From positions 2,091,541-2,155,540 of the forward strand of contig NZ_LMLB01000001.1 in NCBI RefSeq assembly GCF_001421785.1: 64,000 bases of DNA. The letters run 5' to 3'. The position numbers were made by a program, and so were the translations under genes. The stretch is from Sphingomonas sp. Leaf33. GTDB taxonomy: Bacteria; Pseudomonadota; Alphaproteobacteria; Sphingomonadales; Sphingomonadaceae. Under the pieces are notes generated by a model that saw only the letters and a program-made list of their open reading frames with translations, had not been told where the DNA came from and searched no databases. Shown here piece after piece: positions 45,031 to 53,197 of the stretch. Positions within the stretch are counted from its first letter, which is position 1; each line of letters opens with the position of its first letter.

Positions 45031-45096
45031 CGGATGTGACGCGGGCGTTGTGGTTTGGCGACGCGGGAGTGACGATGATGTTACGGATGTGTGACG
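45031..45096 (-). promoter_or_regulatory. six-unit 11-bp direct repeat, PhoB/OmpR-type operator
   Basis: On the minus strand, contiguous 11-bp units read CGTCACACATC, CGTAACATCAT, CGTCACTCCCG, CGTCGCCAAAC, CACAACGCCCG and CGTCACATCCG, at 45096 down to 45031. The CGTCAC core repeats with an exact 11-bp period, the arrangement known for PhoB boxes (TGTCA-type half-sites every 11 bp) and other OmpR-family sites. It ends 110 bp before the beta-helix lipoprotein start. Confidence 0.6.
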
Positions 45097-45196
45097 ACCG
45101 GTGCGGACGGCACCTGAATCGACGAGCTGCGTGCCCGGTCTAAATCTGTATCAGCAAGATTGGAACATGGGACCGGGTGCGAGTCCGCCTTCGGGA

Positions 45197-46075
45197 TCAG
45201 TCCGCCGCCGCGGTTGGCCAAGCGCCCAGCACGTCGCTGGTCGCAGCATTCTCGATTCGCACCTCGTCGATACGGGTGTTGATGCGACAGATCGGACGCT
45301 GTTCGATCCCGGCCGGTTGGACGCAGGTTATCGGGGCCACGCCCCCCGGAGACGCTTCGACGCGACCGATGATGCGCAGACGAAAGCCCTGCGACGTGTC
45401 CAGCCGATCCCGCGGTACGCGACGCACGATGTCATAGGATCGCGGCGCGCGCATTTCCCGTCCGCTTTCATCTTTCGTCACCGGCCGCGCGATCGCGACC
45501 GTCTGCCCGGGGAGAGTGATCGGATCGACTCCGGTGGGCATCGCCTGTCGTCCCTGGGGCGGACACGATTCCGCCGTCGACCAGGGGCGCGCGATCCAGA
45601 ATCCTTCCAGCGCGTCGCCCATAGTAGAGGACGCCTGCCATTCCTCCGCGCGCCACGCGATCGGCGACGCGGTGACCTTCAGCGCCTGGCTGCCGTCGTC
45701 GTAGCGCCAGCCCATCGGCAAGCCGCTAAGCGAATCGCCAGGGCCCGCACAGCCGAACGGCAGGACCAAGTCGAACGGCCGTCCCGCGGCGTCGCGCACC
45801 GCTTTCGGCACAGTGCCGCCCGATGCCTGCGCGTCGGCCGCCGCCGCCGCCAACCCCAGCAGATCGGCACGCGACAATGGCCGGCTGGTTTCCACAACCG
45901 TCTCGGGAGCGGCCTTCAGGCTCGGCGCGGGCGTCGTGACAACGGGCGCCGGCGCCGCCTGTCGTGCCGACTGCGTCGACCGGCCGACGACGAAGCCCGC
46001 ACCGCCCACGGCGACAACCAGGGCGAACCCGCCCGCGATCGCCAATCGGCTTTTCCTGACGCTCGGTTCCTGCAT
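45197..46075 (-). CDS. uncharacterised membrane-anchored protein
   Basis: 292 residues from the ATG at 46075 (304 from an ATG at 46111). One N-terminal transmembrane helix (about residues 10-31), an Ala/Pro-rich linker (about 35-60) and a periplasmic domain with four cysteines (in FGCAGPG, ESCPPQ, ITCVQ and PICRI). Glycine/tryptophan-containing segments (GLPMGWRYDD, EGFWIARPW) suggest a compact beta domain. I recognise no family. It is divergent from the anion transporter (115 bp between starts) and convergent with nothing downstream until the operator region of the lipoprotein operon. Confidence 0.75.
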   Translation of the reverse strand: MQEPSVRKSRLAIAGGFALVVAVGGAGFVVGRSTQSARQAAPAPVVTTPAPSLKAAPETVVETSRPLSRADLLGLAAAAADAQASGGTVPKAVRDAAGRPFDLVLPFGCAGPGDSLSGLPMGWRYDDGSQALKVTASPIAWRAEEWQASSTMGDALEGFWIARPWSTAESCPPQGRQAMPTGVDPITLPGQTVAIARPVTKDESGREMRAPRSYDIVRRVPRDRLDTSQGFRLRIIGRVEASPGGVAPITCVQPAGIEQRPICRINTRIDEVRIENAATSDVLGAWPTAAAD

Positions 46076-46189
46076 GGACGGCAGGATAGCAAATCGTCGC
46101 TCATCCTCCATCCCGAAATGCCCGGCCGGACGATTTGCCCGAATGCGGGCGTTGACAGGCGCACGACGAAGGGGGACGCAAGGGGCCGC

Positions 46190-47497
46190 ATGACGATCGA
46201 CCAGATCCTGACGCTCGTCGTCCTCGTCGCCGTCGTCACGGCCCTTATCTGGGACAAGGTGCGCGCCGACGTCGTCGCGCTGTCGGGGGCCGCGGTCCTG
46301 CTGATGGCCGGTGTCGTCCGCCCGGTCGAGGTGCAGAGCGCCTTTGCCAGCCCCGCGATCCTCGCGCTCGCGTCGCTGTTCGTCATCGCCTACGCGCTCG
46401 AACTGTCGGGACTGCTCGACCGCGCCATCGCTCTGGCCGTCCGGATGTGCCAGCGCCTCGGCTCAACGGGTGTCTGGCTGCTGCTCACGATGATCGGCAG
46501 CGTATCGTGCTTCCTCAATTCGACACCCATCGTCGTGCTCGGTGCGCCGGTCGTCCGCGATGTCGCAACCGCGATCGGCAAGTCGCCCAAACGCTATCTG
46601 ATGCCGCTGTCCTACATCACCATCCTGACCGGCTGCTGCACGCTGATTGGCACGTCGACCAACCTGCTGGTCGACGACATGGCCAGCGTCGGCGGGCAGG
46701 CGCGCTTCGGCATCTTCGAGATCACGCCGGTCGGCCTGCCGATGGCGATCGTTGGAGGACTATACCTGTTCCTGATCGGCGGGCGGCTGCTCGGCCGGCA
46801 TCTCGACGACGAACGCGTCGGCGAACCGCGTGATGTGGACCATGTCCGGATGAATACCGCACAGGTGGGCGATGCGGACCTGTTCGCCGAGAAGCGGCCA
46901 TTGCAGCCGGCGCGCGCGATCATTGCGCTGGCGACATTCGTCGGAGCGATCCTGCTGGCGACGATGGGCGTCGCGCCGATCGCGGCAACCGCCTTTGCCG
47001 GTGCAGTCCTGCTGATCCTGCTGAAGGTCATCAGCGCCGATGAGGCCTACAGCGGCCTGCGCCCCGAAATACTGATCCTGATCGCGGGGATGGTCGTCAT
47101 CGGCATCGCGATGGAGGAAAGCGGGCTTGCCGCGGTCGCCTCGCGAATGCTGATCGACGGCGTCGACGGTCTGAGCCCGCTGGTGGCGCTGATCGTGCTC
47201 TACGTCGCGACGATGGTGCTGACCGAACTGCTGTCGAACGCGACCGTGGCGGTCATGGTGACGCCGGTCGCCATCGCGCTCGCCGAAAGCCTGTCGGTCA
47301 GCCCCCGCCCGTTTCTAGTCGCGGTGATGATGGCGGCGAGCGCGGCGTTTGCGACACCGTTCGGGTACCAGACCAACGTCATCGTCTATCAGATGGCGGG
47401 ATATCGCTACATGGACTTCGTCCGCGTCGGCCTGCCGCTCAACATCATCAGCGGTGCGGCGGCGATCGCCGCAATCCGGGTGTTCTTTCCCTTCTGA
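46190..47497 (+). CDS. SLC13/DASS-type divalent anion:sodium symporter family permease
   Basis: 435-residue polytopic inner-membrane protein of the ion-transporter superfamily (SLC13/ArsB-like). The paired hairpin signatures SFLNSTPIVVLGAPVV and ELLSNATVAVMVTPVA (the SNT-type substrate motifs) and the following TLIGTSTNLLVDD and FATPFGYQTNVIV mark both inverted halves. Members without the central RCK/TrkA-C domains, such as this one, are the short form; relatives carry sulfate, citrate or other anions. The substrate is undecided. Followed by a strong terminator. Confidence 0.88.
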   Translation: MTIDQILTLVVLVAVVTALIWDKVRADVVALSGAAVLLMAGVVRPVEVQSAFASPAILALASLFVIAYALELSGLLDRAIALAVRMCQRLGSTGVWLLLTMIGSVSCFLNSTPIVVLGAPVVRDVATAIGKSPKRYLMPLSYITILTGCCTLIGTSTNLLVDDMASVGGQARFGIFEITPVGLPMAIVGGLYLFLIGGRLLGRHLDDERVGEPRDVDHVRMNTAQVGDADLFAEKRPLQPARAIIALATFVGAILLATMGVAPIAATAFAGAVLLILLKVISADEAYSGLRPEILILIAGMVVIGIAMEESGLAAVASRMLIDGVDGLSPLVALIVLYVATMVLTELLSNATVAVMVTPVAIALAESLSVSPRPFLVAVMMAASAAFATPFGYQTNVIVYQMAGYRYMDFVRVGLPLNIISGAAAIAAIRVFFPF

Positions 47498-47510
47498 GCC
47501 GCCGAACGAA

Positions 47511-47542
47511 AAAGCCCGCCGATCACGTGACCGGCGGGCTTT
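47511..47542. terminator. rho-independent terminator after the anion permease
   Basis: 11-bp perfect stem AAAGCCCGCCG (47511-47521) with CGGCGGGCTTT (47532-47542) and a 10-base loop ATCACGTGAC, ending in a T-run on either strand. It serves the permease gene on the plus strand and could also stop transcription coming from tRNA-Val on the minus strand. Confidence 0.88.
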
Positions 47543-47554
47543 TCGTGCCTGGAA

Positions 47555-47629
47555 TGGTGGGCGCGACAGGGATTGAACCTGTGACCCCACCCGTGTGAAG
47601 GGTGTGCTCTACCGCTGAGCTACGCGCCC
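47555..47629 (-). tRNA. tRNA-Val (CAC)
   Basis: 75 nt including encoded CCA. Acceptor stem GGGCGCG/CGCGCCC, D-arm GCTCAGCGGTAGAGC, anticodon stem CACCC/GGGTG with loop TTCACAC (anticodon CAC, Val), T-arm ACAGG-TTCAATC-CCTGT. All stems are complete. Confidence 0.97.
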
Positions 47630-47693
47630 ATTCCGTGGCGGAAGCGGGCCTTTACGGGGCTGTTGCGCCCCTGTCCAGCCCGCAAATTCCGGC

Positions 47694-47966
47694 TCAGTTC
47701 ACCGAGTCCTTCAGGACCTTGCCGGCCTTGAACTTGGGCTGCGACGACGCCTTGATCGTCATCGGCTCACCGGTGCGCGGGTTGCGGCCGGTCGAGGCCT
47801 TGCGCTTGCTGACCGAAAAGGTGCCGAACCCGACCAGGCGCACTTCGTCGCCCTTCTTCAGCGCGGCCGAGATGCTGTCGAACACGGCCTCGACCGCCTT
47901 GCTCGCGTCACCCTTGCCAAGCCCCGATACCTCGGCGACCTGACCGATCAGCTCCTGCTTGTTCAT
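47694..47966 (-). CDS. hup: HU-family DNA-binding protein
   Basis: 90-residue nucleoid protein. MNKQELIGQVAE start, GFGTFSVSKRKASTGRNPRTG (the beta-arm that grips DNA) and KFKAGKVLKD end are classical HU. It bends and compacts DNA as a dimer. The ATG at 47966 matches the family start; an upstream in-frame ATG adds 10 unrelated residues. It lies downstream of lon on the same strand, as in many proteobacteria (lon-hup order), then tRNA-Val follows. Confidence 0.97.
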   Translation of the reverse strand: MNKQELIGQVAEVSGLGKGDASKAVEAVFDSISAALKKGDEVRLVGFGTFSVSKRKASTGRNPRTGEPMTIKASSQPKFKAGKVLKDSVN

Positions 47967-48111
47967 GCGTAGAAAACCCCCGTTTGAATGACGCATTGTC
48001 GCGCAATCGCAGCCTGCCGCTGCGGAAAGAGCGGCAGTAAGCCGCGCTCCCCAGGCAGAGTCAAAGGGATTCAGCCTGATCCCGGCCCACCGGAGCCGGA
48101 ATCATGCCTGA

Positions 48112-50568
48112 CTAATGATGAACGGCGTCGCTGATCGGCGGCACGCCGGGCGGCGGCATGGCGGCGAGTTCATCGGCATCGGTCCAGTCGATCGCGTGCA
48201 GCTCATCGGTCAGTGCCAGGCGCAGCACTTCATCGACATGCTTCACGGGAATGATCTCCAGCCCGTCGCGGATATTCTGCGGAATTTCGACCAGGTCCTT
48301 TTCGTTCTCGTGCGGGATGAGCACGGTGGTAATCCCGCCGCGCAGCGCCGCGAGCAGCTTTTCCTTCAAGCCCCCGATCGGCAGCACGCGACCGCGCAAC
48401 GTAACCTCGCCGGTCATCGCCACTTCGCGCCGCACCGCGACGCCGGTCAGCGTCGAGACGATCGAGGTGACGAGACCGATACCCGCCGACGGCCCATCCT
48501 TGGGCACGGCACCTTCGGGCAGGTGGACATGGATGTCCTTGCGCAGGAACAGGCTGGGCTTGATGCCGTAGGAGGGCGCACGCGCCTTGACGAAGCTCAT
48601 CGCCGTCTCCGCCGATTCCTTCATCACGTCGCCCAGCTTGCCGGTCAGCTTGATCGCGCCCTTGCCGGGCACGGTCACGCTTTCGATCGTCAGCAATTCG
48701 CCGCCGACCTCGGTCCAGGCGAGCCCGGTGACGGCACCGATCTGATGCTCCTCCTCGCCGAGACCATGGCGATATTTCTGGACGCCGGCGAACTCGTGGA
48801 GGTTCTCGGGCGTGACCGTCACGCTCGTCGCCTTGCCCTCCAGGATGCGGCGCAGTGCCTTACGCGCGAGCTTGGCGATCTCGCGCTCCAGCGTGCGGAC
48901 GCCCGCTTCGCGAGTGTACTTCTGGATCAGCGCGCGCAGGCCTTCGGTCGTCAGCGTGAACTCGCCGTCCTTCAGGCCGTGCGCCTCGATCTGCTTGGCG
49001 ACCAGGTGGCGCGTCGCGATCTCGACCTTCTCGTCTTCGGTATACCCCTCCAGCCGGATGATCTCCATGCGGTCGAGCAGCGGCTGCGGCAGGTTCAGCG
49101 AGTTCGCCGTCGTCACGAACATCACGTCCGACAGGTCGATGTCGATCTCGAGATAATGGTCGTTGAATTTGCCGTTCTGCTCCGGGTCCAGCACTTCGAG
49201 CAGTGCCGACGCGGGGTCGCCCCGGAAGTCCTGGCCGAGCTTGTCGATCTCGTCGAGCAGGAACAGCGGGTTCGACGTGCCCGCCTTCTTGAGGTTGGTC
49301 ACGACCTTGCCGGGAAGACTGCCGATATAGGTGCGCCGATGCCCGCGAATCTCGGCCTCGTCACGCACACCGCCGAGCGACTGGCGAATGAATTCGCGGC
49401 CCGTCGCCTTGGCGATCGACTTGCCGAGGCTGGTCTTGCCGACGCCCGGCGGACCGACGAGGCACAGGATCGGGCCCTTCAGTTTGTTGGTGCGCGCCTG
49501 GACCGCGAGATATTCGACGATCCGGTCCTTCACCTTTTCCAGCGCATAATGATCCTCGTCGAGGATGCCCTGCGCGGCGGCGATGTCCTTCTTGACCTTG
49601 CTCTTCTTGCCCCAAGGCAGGCCCAGCAGCACGTCGAGATAGTTGCGCACGACGGTCGCCTCGGCGCTCATCGGCGCCATGGTCTTGAGCTTCTTCAGCT
49701 CGGCGGTCGCCTTGGTCCGTGCTTCCTTGCTGAGCTTCAGCGTCGCGATCTTTTGCGTCAGTTCGGCGATCTCGTCCGAACCCTCACCGTCCTCGCCCTC
49801 GTTGCCCAGCTCGCGCTGGATCGCCTTCAACTGTTCGTTGAGGTAATATTCGCGCTGCGTCTTCTCCATCTGGCGCTTCACGCGACTGCGGATCTTCTTC
49901 TCGACCTGCAGCACGCCCAGCTCGCCCTCCATGAAGGCGAAGACCATCTCCAGCCGCTTGTGCGGGTCGGTCTCGACCAGCAGCGACTGCTTGTCCGAGA
50001 CCTTGAGGCTCAGGTTGCCGGCGACCGCGTCGGCCAGGCGCGACGGGTCCTCCAGTTCGCCCAGCTGCACCGCGGTCTCGGCCGGCAGCTTGCGATTGAG
50101 CTTCGCGTAATTCTCGAACTGGTCAACGACGGAACGCATCAGCGCCTTGAATTCCGGGCTCAGCTCCTCGGGCGTCACCGCCGCAACAGCGTCCTGCACC
50201 TCGGCCGCGGCGGCGTCGAGCGATCCGTCGTCCTCTACGGCCAGGACGCTCGCGGTCAGGAAGGCGCCGCTCTCGTCGAGCTCGCCGAGCTTCGCGCGCA
50301 CCTTGCCCGACACCAGCACGCGCACGGTGCCGTCGGGGAGTTTCAGCATCTGCATCACTTCTGCGGTGACGCCGATGTCGTACAGGTCGTCGCGGCCGGG
50401 ATCGTCCTCGCTCGGGTCGAGCTGCGCGATCAGCAGGATTTCCTTGTCGTCCGCCATCGCGGCTTCGAGCGCCGCCACCGATTTGTCGCGGCCGACGAAC
50501 AGCGGCACGATCATGTGCGGGAACACGACGATGTCGCGCAGCGGAAGGACGGGGTAGCTGGTCTTCAT
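48112..50568 (-). CDS. lon: ATP-dependent protease La
   Basis: 818-residue cytosolic serine protease/AAA+ enzyme that degrades damaged and regulatory proteins. The N-terminal substrate domain (about 1-310) starts VLPLRDIVVFPHMIVPLFVGR; Walker A is CLVGPPGVGKTSLGKS (about 360) and Walker B FLLDEIDKLG; the proteolytic Ser-Lys dyad lies in PKDGPSAGIGL and GGLKEKLLAALRGG. Length is standard. GGAGATTTC precedes the ATG at 50568. No heat-shock promoter is obvious, though one is expected from the family. Confidence 0.98.
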   Translation of the reverse strand: MKTSYPVLPLRDIVVFPHMIVPLFVGRDKSVAALEAAMADDKEILLIAQLDPSEDDPGRDDLYDIGVTAEVMQMLKLPDGTVRVLVSGKVRAKLGELDESGAFLTASVLAVEDDGSLDAAAAEVQDAVAAVTPEELSPEFKALMRSVVDQFENYAKLNRKLPAETAVQLGELEDPSRLADAVAGNLSLKVSDKQSLLVETDPHKRLEMVFAFMEGELGVLQVEKKIRSRVKRQMEKTQREYYLNEQLKAIQRELGNEGEDGEGSDEIAELTQKIATLKLSKEARTKATAELKKLKTMAPMSAEATVVRNYLDVLLGLPWGKKSKVKKDIAAAQGILDEDHYALEKVKDRIVEYLAVQARTNKLKGPILCLVGPPGVGKTSLGKSIAKATGREFIRQSLGGVRDEAEIRGHRRTYIGSLPGKVVTNLKKAGTSNPLFLLDEIDKLGQDFRGDPASALLEVLDPEQNGKFNDHYLEIDIDLSDVMFVTTANSLNLPQPLLDRMEIIRLEGYTEDEKVEIATRHLVAKQIEAHGLKDGEFTLTTEGLRALIQKYTREAGVRTLEREIAKLARKALRRILEGKATSVTVTPENLHEFAGVQKYRHGLGEEEHQIGAVTGLAWTEVGGELLTIESVTVPGKGAIKLTGKLGDVMKESAETAMSFVKARAPSYGIKPSLFLRKDIHVHLPEGAVPKDGPSAGIGLVTSIVSTLTGVAVRREVAMTGEVTLRGRVLPIGGLKEKLLAALRGGITTVLIPHENEKDLVEIPQNIRDGLEIIPVKHVDEVLRLALTDELHAIDWTDADELAAMPPPGVPPISDAVHH

Positions 50569-50722
50569 GAAATCTCCACAAGGCGACCACGTCAGGTCGC
50601 CCGTCGAGGGGATATATGGGACGCTGCCGGCCCGCGATCAACGCCGCCGAAACGACGGAGTGCAGCGCCGGTGTCGCGAACGCCCTTGCACGCGTGCGCC
50701 GCTGTCGCGACAACCCGTCACC

Positions 50723-52417
50723 ATGACCCTGATCCTCCCCATGCTGCTCACGCTTGCCGCCGCACCAGAAGCCGGCAAGCCCGAAATCACGCCCCAGACC
50801 GCCCGCTCTGGCGGCGCCGTGACGCCCGACCAGGCTAAGCTGATGCTCGACACGGTCGATCTCGCGATCGAGGTGTTCCCGGCGCGCGAACAGATTTCCG
50901 GCGTGGCGACGCTGAACTTTGTCGCCAAGGGGCCTGTCGACCGCATCCCGATCGACCTGGACAGGAACCTGCCCGCCAGCGCGATCAGCATCGACGGGCG
51001 CGCGCTCGCGCCAAGAGCCTGGACCAACCCCGACGGCCGGCTGATCGTCACGCCGCCCCGCCGCATCCCCGCCGGCACCGCCTTTTCCGTCCGCATCACC
51101 TATGCCGGCACGCCGCGCGTCGCGGTGCGGGCACCCTGGGACGGCGGCTTCGTCTGGTCGAAGACGAAGGACGGTCAGCCATGGATCGCGACCGCGGTGC
51201 AGGGCGAGGGCTGCGACCTGTTCTGGCCGTGCGTCGATTCGCCGACGTTCGAACCGAAGCGCATGGACCTGCACATCACCGTGCCGAAGGGGCTGAAGGC
51301 GCCGTCGAATGGCGTGCTGAAGTCGGTCGACACGCTGCCCGACGGGCGCACGACATGGAACTGGTCGGCGCGCAACCCCAACACCTATGCGATCGCGCTC
51401 AACATCGCGCCGTATGAGGAGATGAAGGGCAGCTACAAGAGCCGCTTCGGCAACACGATTCCGATGTACTACTGGTATCTGCCAGGCGAGGAGACCCAGG
51501 CGAAGGGCCTGTTCGCCGAATTCGCGCCGACGCTCGACTTCTTCGAAAGCGTGATCGGCCCCTACCCGTTCGGCGACGAGAAGCTGGGCGTGGTGGAGAC
51601 GCCGCATCTCGGCATGGAGCACCAGTCGATCAACGCCTATGGCAACGGCTACAAGAAGGCGCCGGAGGGCTTCGACTGGCTGTTCCAGCATGAATTCAGC
51701 CACGAGTGGTTCGCCAACCAGCTGACCGCGGCAGACTGGGACGATTTCTGGCTGCACGAGGGCTATGGCGCCTACATGCAGCCGCTGTACGGCAAGTGGC
51801 GCGAGGGCGATGCCCGCTACATCGCGATGCTGCTGAAATCGCGCGAGACCATCCTGAACAAGGCGCCGCTGGTGTCCGGCCAGCCCCGCGCCGAAGAGGA
51901 CGTCTATGACGCCGACAAGAACGGCCCCGGCGGCGACATCTACGTCAAGGGATCGTGGATGCTCCACACCCTGCGCGGGCTGGTCGGCGACCCGGCGTTC
52001 TTCGAGATCACGCGCCGCGCGATCTATGGCCGGCCCGACCCGCGCCCGGGCAATTTCGCGCCCCGCTTCTCGTCGAGCAAGGAGTATCGCCAAATCGTCA
52101 ACCAGGTGACCGGCGCGGATTATGGCTGGTTCTTCGACGTGTATCTGGATGAAGCCGCCCTGCCCGACCTGGTCGAGACGCGCGATGACGGGCGCCTGAC
52201 GCTTCAGTGGAAGACGCCTGGGAACAAGCCGTTCCCGATGCCGATCGAGGTCGAGGTCGACGGCAAGGTCACGCGCATTGCCATGACCGGCGGTCGCGAC
52301 ACGCTGGCCGTGCCGGAGGGCGCGCATGTCGTGATCGACCCGATGGCACGCGTGCTGCGGCGCTCTTCAGCGATTGAGGCGGTCCAGGCACAGGCCGCAG
52401 CGGCGCGCAAGAAATGA
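50723..52417 (+). CDS. M1 family metallopeptidase
   Basis: 564-residue zinc peptidase, probably exported (N-terminal hydrophobic MTLILPMLLTLAAA). The zinc site HEFSHEWFAN (HExxH) with Glu in WLHEGYGAY 18 residues later is intact; the exopeptidase motif GAMEN of aminopeptidase N is replaced by LGMEHQSINAYG, as in a bacterial subgroup. A catalytic Tyr lies in DIYVKGSWMLH. It would trim peptides from the N-terminus. The ATG overlaps nothing upstream and the stop overlaps the next ORF by four bases. Divergent from lon. Confidence 0.9.
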   Translation: MTLILPMLLTLAAAPEAGKPEITPQTARSGGAVTPDQAKLMLDTVDLAIEVFPAREQISGVATLNFVAKGPVDRIPIDLDRNLPASAISIDGRALAPRAWTNPDGRLIVTPPRRIPAGTAFSVRITYAGTPRVAVRAPWDGGFVWSKTKDGQPWIATAVQGEGCDLFWPCVDSPTFEPKRMDLHITVPKGLKAPSNGVLKSVDTLPDGRTTWNWSARNPNTYAIALNIAPYEEMKGSYKSRFGNTIPMYYWYLPGEETQAKGLFAEFAPTLDFFESVIGPYPFGDEKLGVVETPHLGMEHQSINAYGNGYKKAPEGFDWLFQHEFSHEWFANQLTAADWDDFWLHEGYGAYMQPLYGKWREGDARYIAMLLKSRETILNKAPLVSGQPRAEEDVYDADKNGPGGDIYVKGSWMLHTLRGLVGDPAFFEITRRAIYGRPDPRPGNFAPRFSSSKEYRQIVNQVTGADYGWFFDVYLDEAALPDLVETRDDGRLTLQWKTPGNKPFPMPIEVEVDGKVTRIAMTGGRDTLAVPEGAHVVIDPMARVLRRSSAIEAVQAQAAAARKK

Positions 52418-52659
52418 GCGGGGATGCCAACTGGACCGGTCGCGCGGCGGAGATGGCGGCGATCTTCATGATCGGCGACGGTCTGCTCGGCCTGTTGCAG
52501 CCGCAGCGGCATGTCGACCTGTGGGCGAGCGATGCGGCGGGCAGCGACGTGCTGGTCGCGCCGTTTCGCGGAAAGCCTGGTCGGCGGCGTGTGTACGGCG
52601 CACTTCAGATCGCCGCGGGGCTGGCGATCGCTGCCAGCCAGCGCCCGACGCGACGCTGA
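52414..52659 (+). CDS. small membrane-associated hypothetical protein
   Basis: 81-residue protein coupled by ATGA to the M1 peptidase. Two weakly hydrophobic helices (about 14-28, AIFMIGDGLLGLLQP, and 64-75, LQIAAGLAIAAS) flank a polar middle with GKPGRRRVYG. No family recognised. The four-base overlap and the terminator that follows support it as a real gene. Confidence 0.65.
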   Translation: MSGDANWTGRAAEMAAIFMIGDGLLGLLQPQRHVDLWASDAAGSDVLVAPFRGKPGRRRVYGALQIAAGLAIAASQRPTRR

Positions 52660-52669
52660 CCCGCACGAA

Positions 52670-52700
52670 AAAACGCCCCGACGGTTAGCCGGGGCGTTTT
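52670..52700. terminator. bidirectional terminator
   Basis: 11-bp perfect stem AAAACGCCCCG (52670-52680) and CGGGGCGTTTT (52690-52700) with a 9-base loop, T-run on both sides. It ends the M1-peptidase operon and the convergent proline-rich gene. Confidence 0.9.
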
Positions 52701-52709
52701 CCAAATCGA

Positions 52710-52919
52710 TCAACCGACGATCGTACCCGGTGACGGAACGTCGATGTCGGGCGTCGGCGGCGACACCTCCGGGGGGGGCGTCGTCGGCTGGGCCGGTTGC
52801 GGCGTTACCGGCGGCGTCTCGGCAGGCGTGCCCGGCGTCGGCTGGGCCGGCGTCGTCGCGGGAACGGGCGCCTCGGGCGGCGGGGCATCGGGCTGGGGGA
52901 TCGGCGGTTCGACGGGCAT
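52710..52919 (-). CDS. small proline-rich protein
   Basis: 69-residue protein, about 40% proline with Thr, Ala and Glu, in repeats such as PPPEAPVP and TPPPEV. No signal peptide. AGGAG eight bases upstream selects the ATG at 52919; a longer start at 52964 would run over that site. No family recognised; low-complexity composition makes the call less certain, but the ribosome-binding site and the adjoining terminator support expression. Confidence 0.55.
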   Translation of the reverse strand: MPVEPPIPQPDAPPPEAPVPATTPAQPTPGTPAETPPVTPQPAQPTTPPPEVSPPTPDIDVPSPGTIVG

Positions 52920-53027
52920 AGGGATATCTCCTTTGAACCCGCCATCAACGCCTGCCCATCGCACACGGTTGCGCCGCCCACGCGCTTTGCTATAGAGCCC
53001 GCCGCAACCGGCGGCTCCATCCGCCGC

Positions 53028-53112
53028 GCGGGCGTGGCGGAATTGGTAGACGCGCTGGTTTTAGGTACCAGTATCGCAAGATGTGGGGGTTCGAGTCCCT
53101 TCGCCCGCACCA
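53028..53112 (+). tRNA. tRNA-Leu (TAG)
   Basis: 85 nt class II tRNA with encoded CCA. Acceptor stem GCGGGCG/CGCCCGC, anticodon stem CTGGT/ACCAG with loop TTTAGGT (anticodon TAG), a long variable arm (TATCGCAAGATGT region) and T-arm GGGGG-TTCGAGT-CCCTT (last pair G-T). It precedes tig by 85 bp. Confidence 0.97.
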
Positions 53113-53197
53113 GCTACCCATTCTCACGCGACACGCGCGGGAGGTGGGTGGCCGCTAACGGATTCCTCTTTTTAGTTCAGAAAGCCAAGCCGCAACC

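Noticed and set aside
48115..50838. 907-codon open frame opposite lon
   Set aside because: Complete antisense shadow of a textbook Lon protease; composition is that of a complementary frame.
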